This document shows, one piece after another, positions 5,284-6,601 of a stretch of 6,601 bases of DNA. The position numbers and the translations under genes were made by a program. The stretch spans positions 1 through 6,601 of the forward strand of contig WAJX01000124.1 of assembly GCA_015523665.1 (NCBI GenBank). Direction: 5' to 3'. Under the pieces are notes generated by a model. The model was not told where the DNA came from. It saw only the letters and a list, made by a program, of their open reading frames with translations, and did not search any database. The DNA is from Ferroglobus sp. (lineage in GTDB: Archaea > Halobacteriota > Archaeoglobi > Archaeoglobales > Archaeoglobaceae). The stretch's first letter is position 1. Each line of letters starts with the position of its first letter.

Positions 5284-6576
5284 TTAAGGTGGTAACAACT
5301 CTTCTTGTGTATAATCTACTGGTGGCGTATATATACTGCCCTCCATGGGTATTTCATACTTAACTCTGAGTTTTTTGTTTTCAAACACTGAAAGCCATGT
5401 TCTTGTAAACATCTGATGGTCCTTATCTCTCATTATTTTATCACCTTGTGGATGTTCTAGAGATTCTTTCATTTCAGCTCCTTCCATAGCTTTTATAAGC
5501 TTAGGTAAGTCCTCACGACCCTTGTAATCTACTTTCTCAGCAATTTCTTTGAATAAGAATATGTCTTCCCATACCATGAGTGTTTTCATAGTTGCATGGT
5601 TTTTAGGATCTGACGCATCTCTACCGTAATCATCTAAGCCGAGATATTTTCTGAATTCTTTGTAATAAGGTGTGTCAAAATCTTCAGCATTTTTTGGCAT
5701 GAGTTCATGAATCCATGTACCTTCTAAAGCATCAGCAAGGTCATCAACATTTATACCTTCTATCGAGGCTATGCTTGTCAATCTGGGCTTATCTGTTAAT
5801 CCTAATTCATGCATTTGCATGTTCATACCACTCGACTCTGCTGGACCTACCATTAGGTAATATATCGCATCTGTTTCCTCAGGTATTTTAGTTAGATATG
5901 GGACGAAATCCTTAGTTTTCGGAGGTATAGCTATTTTATCTAAAATCTCTATTCCAAGTTCTTCAGCTACAGCACTAAATTCATCTCTATGTGACCATCC
6001 AAAACTGTAGTCAACGTAGAGTATTACCCATTTTTTGCCAAATACATCTTTTATTAAGTTATTTTCTTTAATTGCATTGGCCATAGCTCTAACTTCAGAT
6101 TTAACGTTTGTCATCATTCTGAACACATATCTGTTTCCTTTTGTCGTCGTTATAGCTGTGGCATGGCCTTTTGGAGAGTAAGGAACTCTTAATTCTTTTG
6201 CGATGGGTGCACAAGCTATACCAATCCCAGAGTGAACAGCACCAAGAACGTAATCAACTTTATCCTCTAAAGCTAACTTTCTAAGTTTTTGTGTAGCGAC
6301 ATCAACCTTACTTTCTGTATCTTCAACAACATACTGAACTGGTCTGCCATTTATACCGTCATATTTCTCATTTATGAGATCTATAGCCACTCTAGCAGCT
6401 TTGTCATGCCATTTTCCCCAAAATGCTAAGAATCCTGTTAGATCCGCTTGATGACCGAGTATTATTGGCTTCTTTTCCGGTCGTTGTGCACATCCTAGGA
6501 GGGATGACCCTATGAATGCTGATGCACCTATTGCTCCGACAACTTTTATAAACTCTCTTCTATCCATTTTTCTCAT
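5284..6576 (-). CDS. HAAT-type ABC transporter solute-binding lipoprotein with Tat signal
   Basis: This 430-residue extracytoplasmic binding protein (Peripla_BP_6/LivK-like) should capture the substrate for the LivH/LivM pore. The N-terminus reads MRKMDRREFIKVVGAIG: the twin-arginine motif DRREFIK (5-11) is followed by a hydrophobic stretch and the lipobox LLGC, with Cys29 the predicted lipidated residue. The mature part begins P-I-I-L-G-H-Q-A-D-L-T-G, the usual first strand and substrate loop, then has A-I-D-L-I-N-E-K-Y-D-G-I-N-G-R and V-D-Y-V-L-G-A-V-H-S-G (where binding proteins of this family contact the ligand). An aromatic-rich C-terminal lobe follows. The frame is open to the window edge and another Met lies at 6600, but I choose ATG 6576 because GGGGGGAG ends 5 nt before it and it places the Tat motif normally. 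First gene of the visible operon. The ligand may be a branched-chain amino acid, an aromatic or dicarboxylic acid, or an amide; it cannot be decided. Confidence 0.92.
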   Translation of the reverse strand: MRKMDRREFIKVVGAIGASAFIGSSLLGCAQRPEKKPIILGHQADLTGFLAFWGKWHDKAARVAIDLINEKYDGINGRPVQYVVEDTESKVDVATQKLRKLALEDKVDYVLGAVHSGIGIACAPIAKELRVPYSPKGHATAITTTKGNRYVFRMMTNVKSEVRAMANAIKENNLIKDVFGKKWVILYVDYSFGWSHRDEFSAVAEELGIEILDKIAIPPKTKDFVPYLTKIPEETDAIYYLMVGPAESSGMNMQMHELGLTDKPRLTSIASIEGINVDDLADALEGTWIHELMPKNAEDFDTPYYKEFRKYLGLDDYGRDASDPKNHATMKTLMVWEDIFLFKEIAEKVDYKGREDLPKLIKAMEGAEMKESLEHPQGDKIMRDKDHQMFTRTWLSVFENKKLRVKYEIPMEGSIYTPPVDYTQEELLPP

Positions 6577-6581
6577 AAATG

Positions 6582-6589
6582 CTCCCCCC
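6582..6589 (-). promoter_or_regulatory. Shine-Dalgarno that fixes the start of the solute-binding protein
   Basis: The - strand reads GGGGGGAG, then 5 nt, then ATG at 6576. This favours residue 9 of the open frame as the true start and makes the MPRMGGAF segment (from the ATG at 6600) untranslated leader. Confidence 0.7.
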
Positions 6590-6601
6590 ATACGTGGCAT
6601 A

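Noticed and set aside
6577..6600. Longer N-terminus for the solute-binding protein starting at the ATG at 6600
   Set aside because: The added eight residues do not look like part of a Tat signal, and a clear Shine-Dalgarno sits inside them, 5 nt before the ATG at 6576.
1..6601. CRISPR arrays, tRNA or rRNA genes, insertion sequences, attachment sites
   Set aside because: I looked for direct repeats with regular spacing, cloverleaf-like segments and transposase-like frames on both strands and found none.

Overview
The window looks like a piece of an AT-rich archaeal chromosome, most plausibly from an anaerobic, possibly thermophilic euryarchaeon. Four things point that way. It carries a convincing CofH (coenzyme F420 biosynthesis). 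Arginine is encoded almost only by AGA/AGG in the genes I checked. Shine-Dalgarno sites are of the GGAGG and GGTGA type. Intergenic DNA is very T-rich, with oligo-T stretches after stop codons. F420 also occurs in Actinobacteria and some other bacteria, but the low GC content argues against Actinobacteria. I cannot name a genus.

Left part, + strand (1-1917). The window opens inside a gene of the acetoacetate decarboxylase family, whose N-terminus is cut off. It retains the GRE...FPKK signature with the Schiff-base lysine position. A 174-bp, extremely AT-rich spacer follows, holding a probable oligo-T terminator and a probable TATA region. Next is a complete zinc alcohol dehydrogenase closely resembling the secondary-alcohol (isopropanol) dehydrogenases of the Thermoanaerobacter/Clostridium beijerinckii type. 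Unlike the Thermoanaerobacter enzyme, it has a four-cysteine structural-zinc lobe and an acidic residue where that NADP-dependent enzyme has its phosphate-binding Gly-Ser-Arg.

Right part, - strand (6576 down to 1932). This is a compact operon in the order solute-binding lipoprotein, livH-type permease, livM-type permease, cofH, hotdog acyl-CoA thioesterase. Gaps and overlaps are 30 bp, -4 bp, -4 bp and 45 bp. The last junction contains a possible 19-codon ORF that bridges the cofH stop codon and the thioesterase start. The two ATPases (LivG/LivF) that this transporter needs are not in the window. The operon converges on the alcohol dehydrogenase with only 14 bp between stop codons.

How the genes may work together. 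The solute-binding protein, LivH and LivM form the capture and membrane parts of a HAAT-type ABC importer for branched-chain amino acids or another small carboxylate or amide. CofH makes the deazaflavin precursor of F420. The decarboxylase-family protein, the secondary alcohol dehydrogenase and, more speculatively, the thioesterase could together form a route acetoacetyl-CoA -> acetoacetate -> acetone <-> 2-propanol. That link is my inference from families and position, and it is the most interesting hypothesis here.
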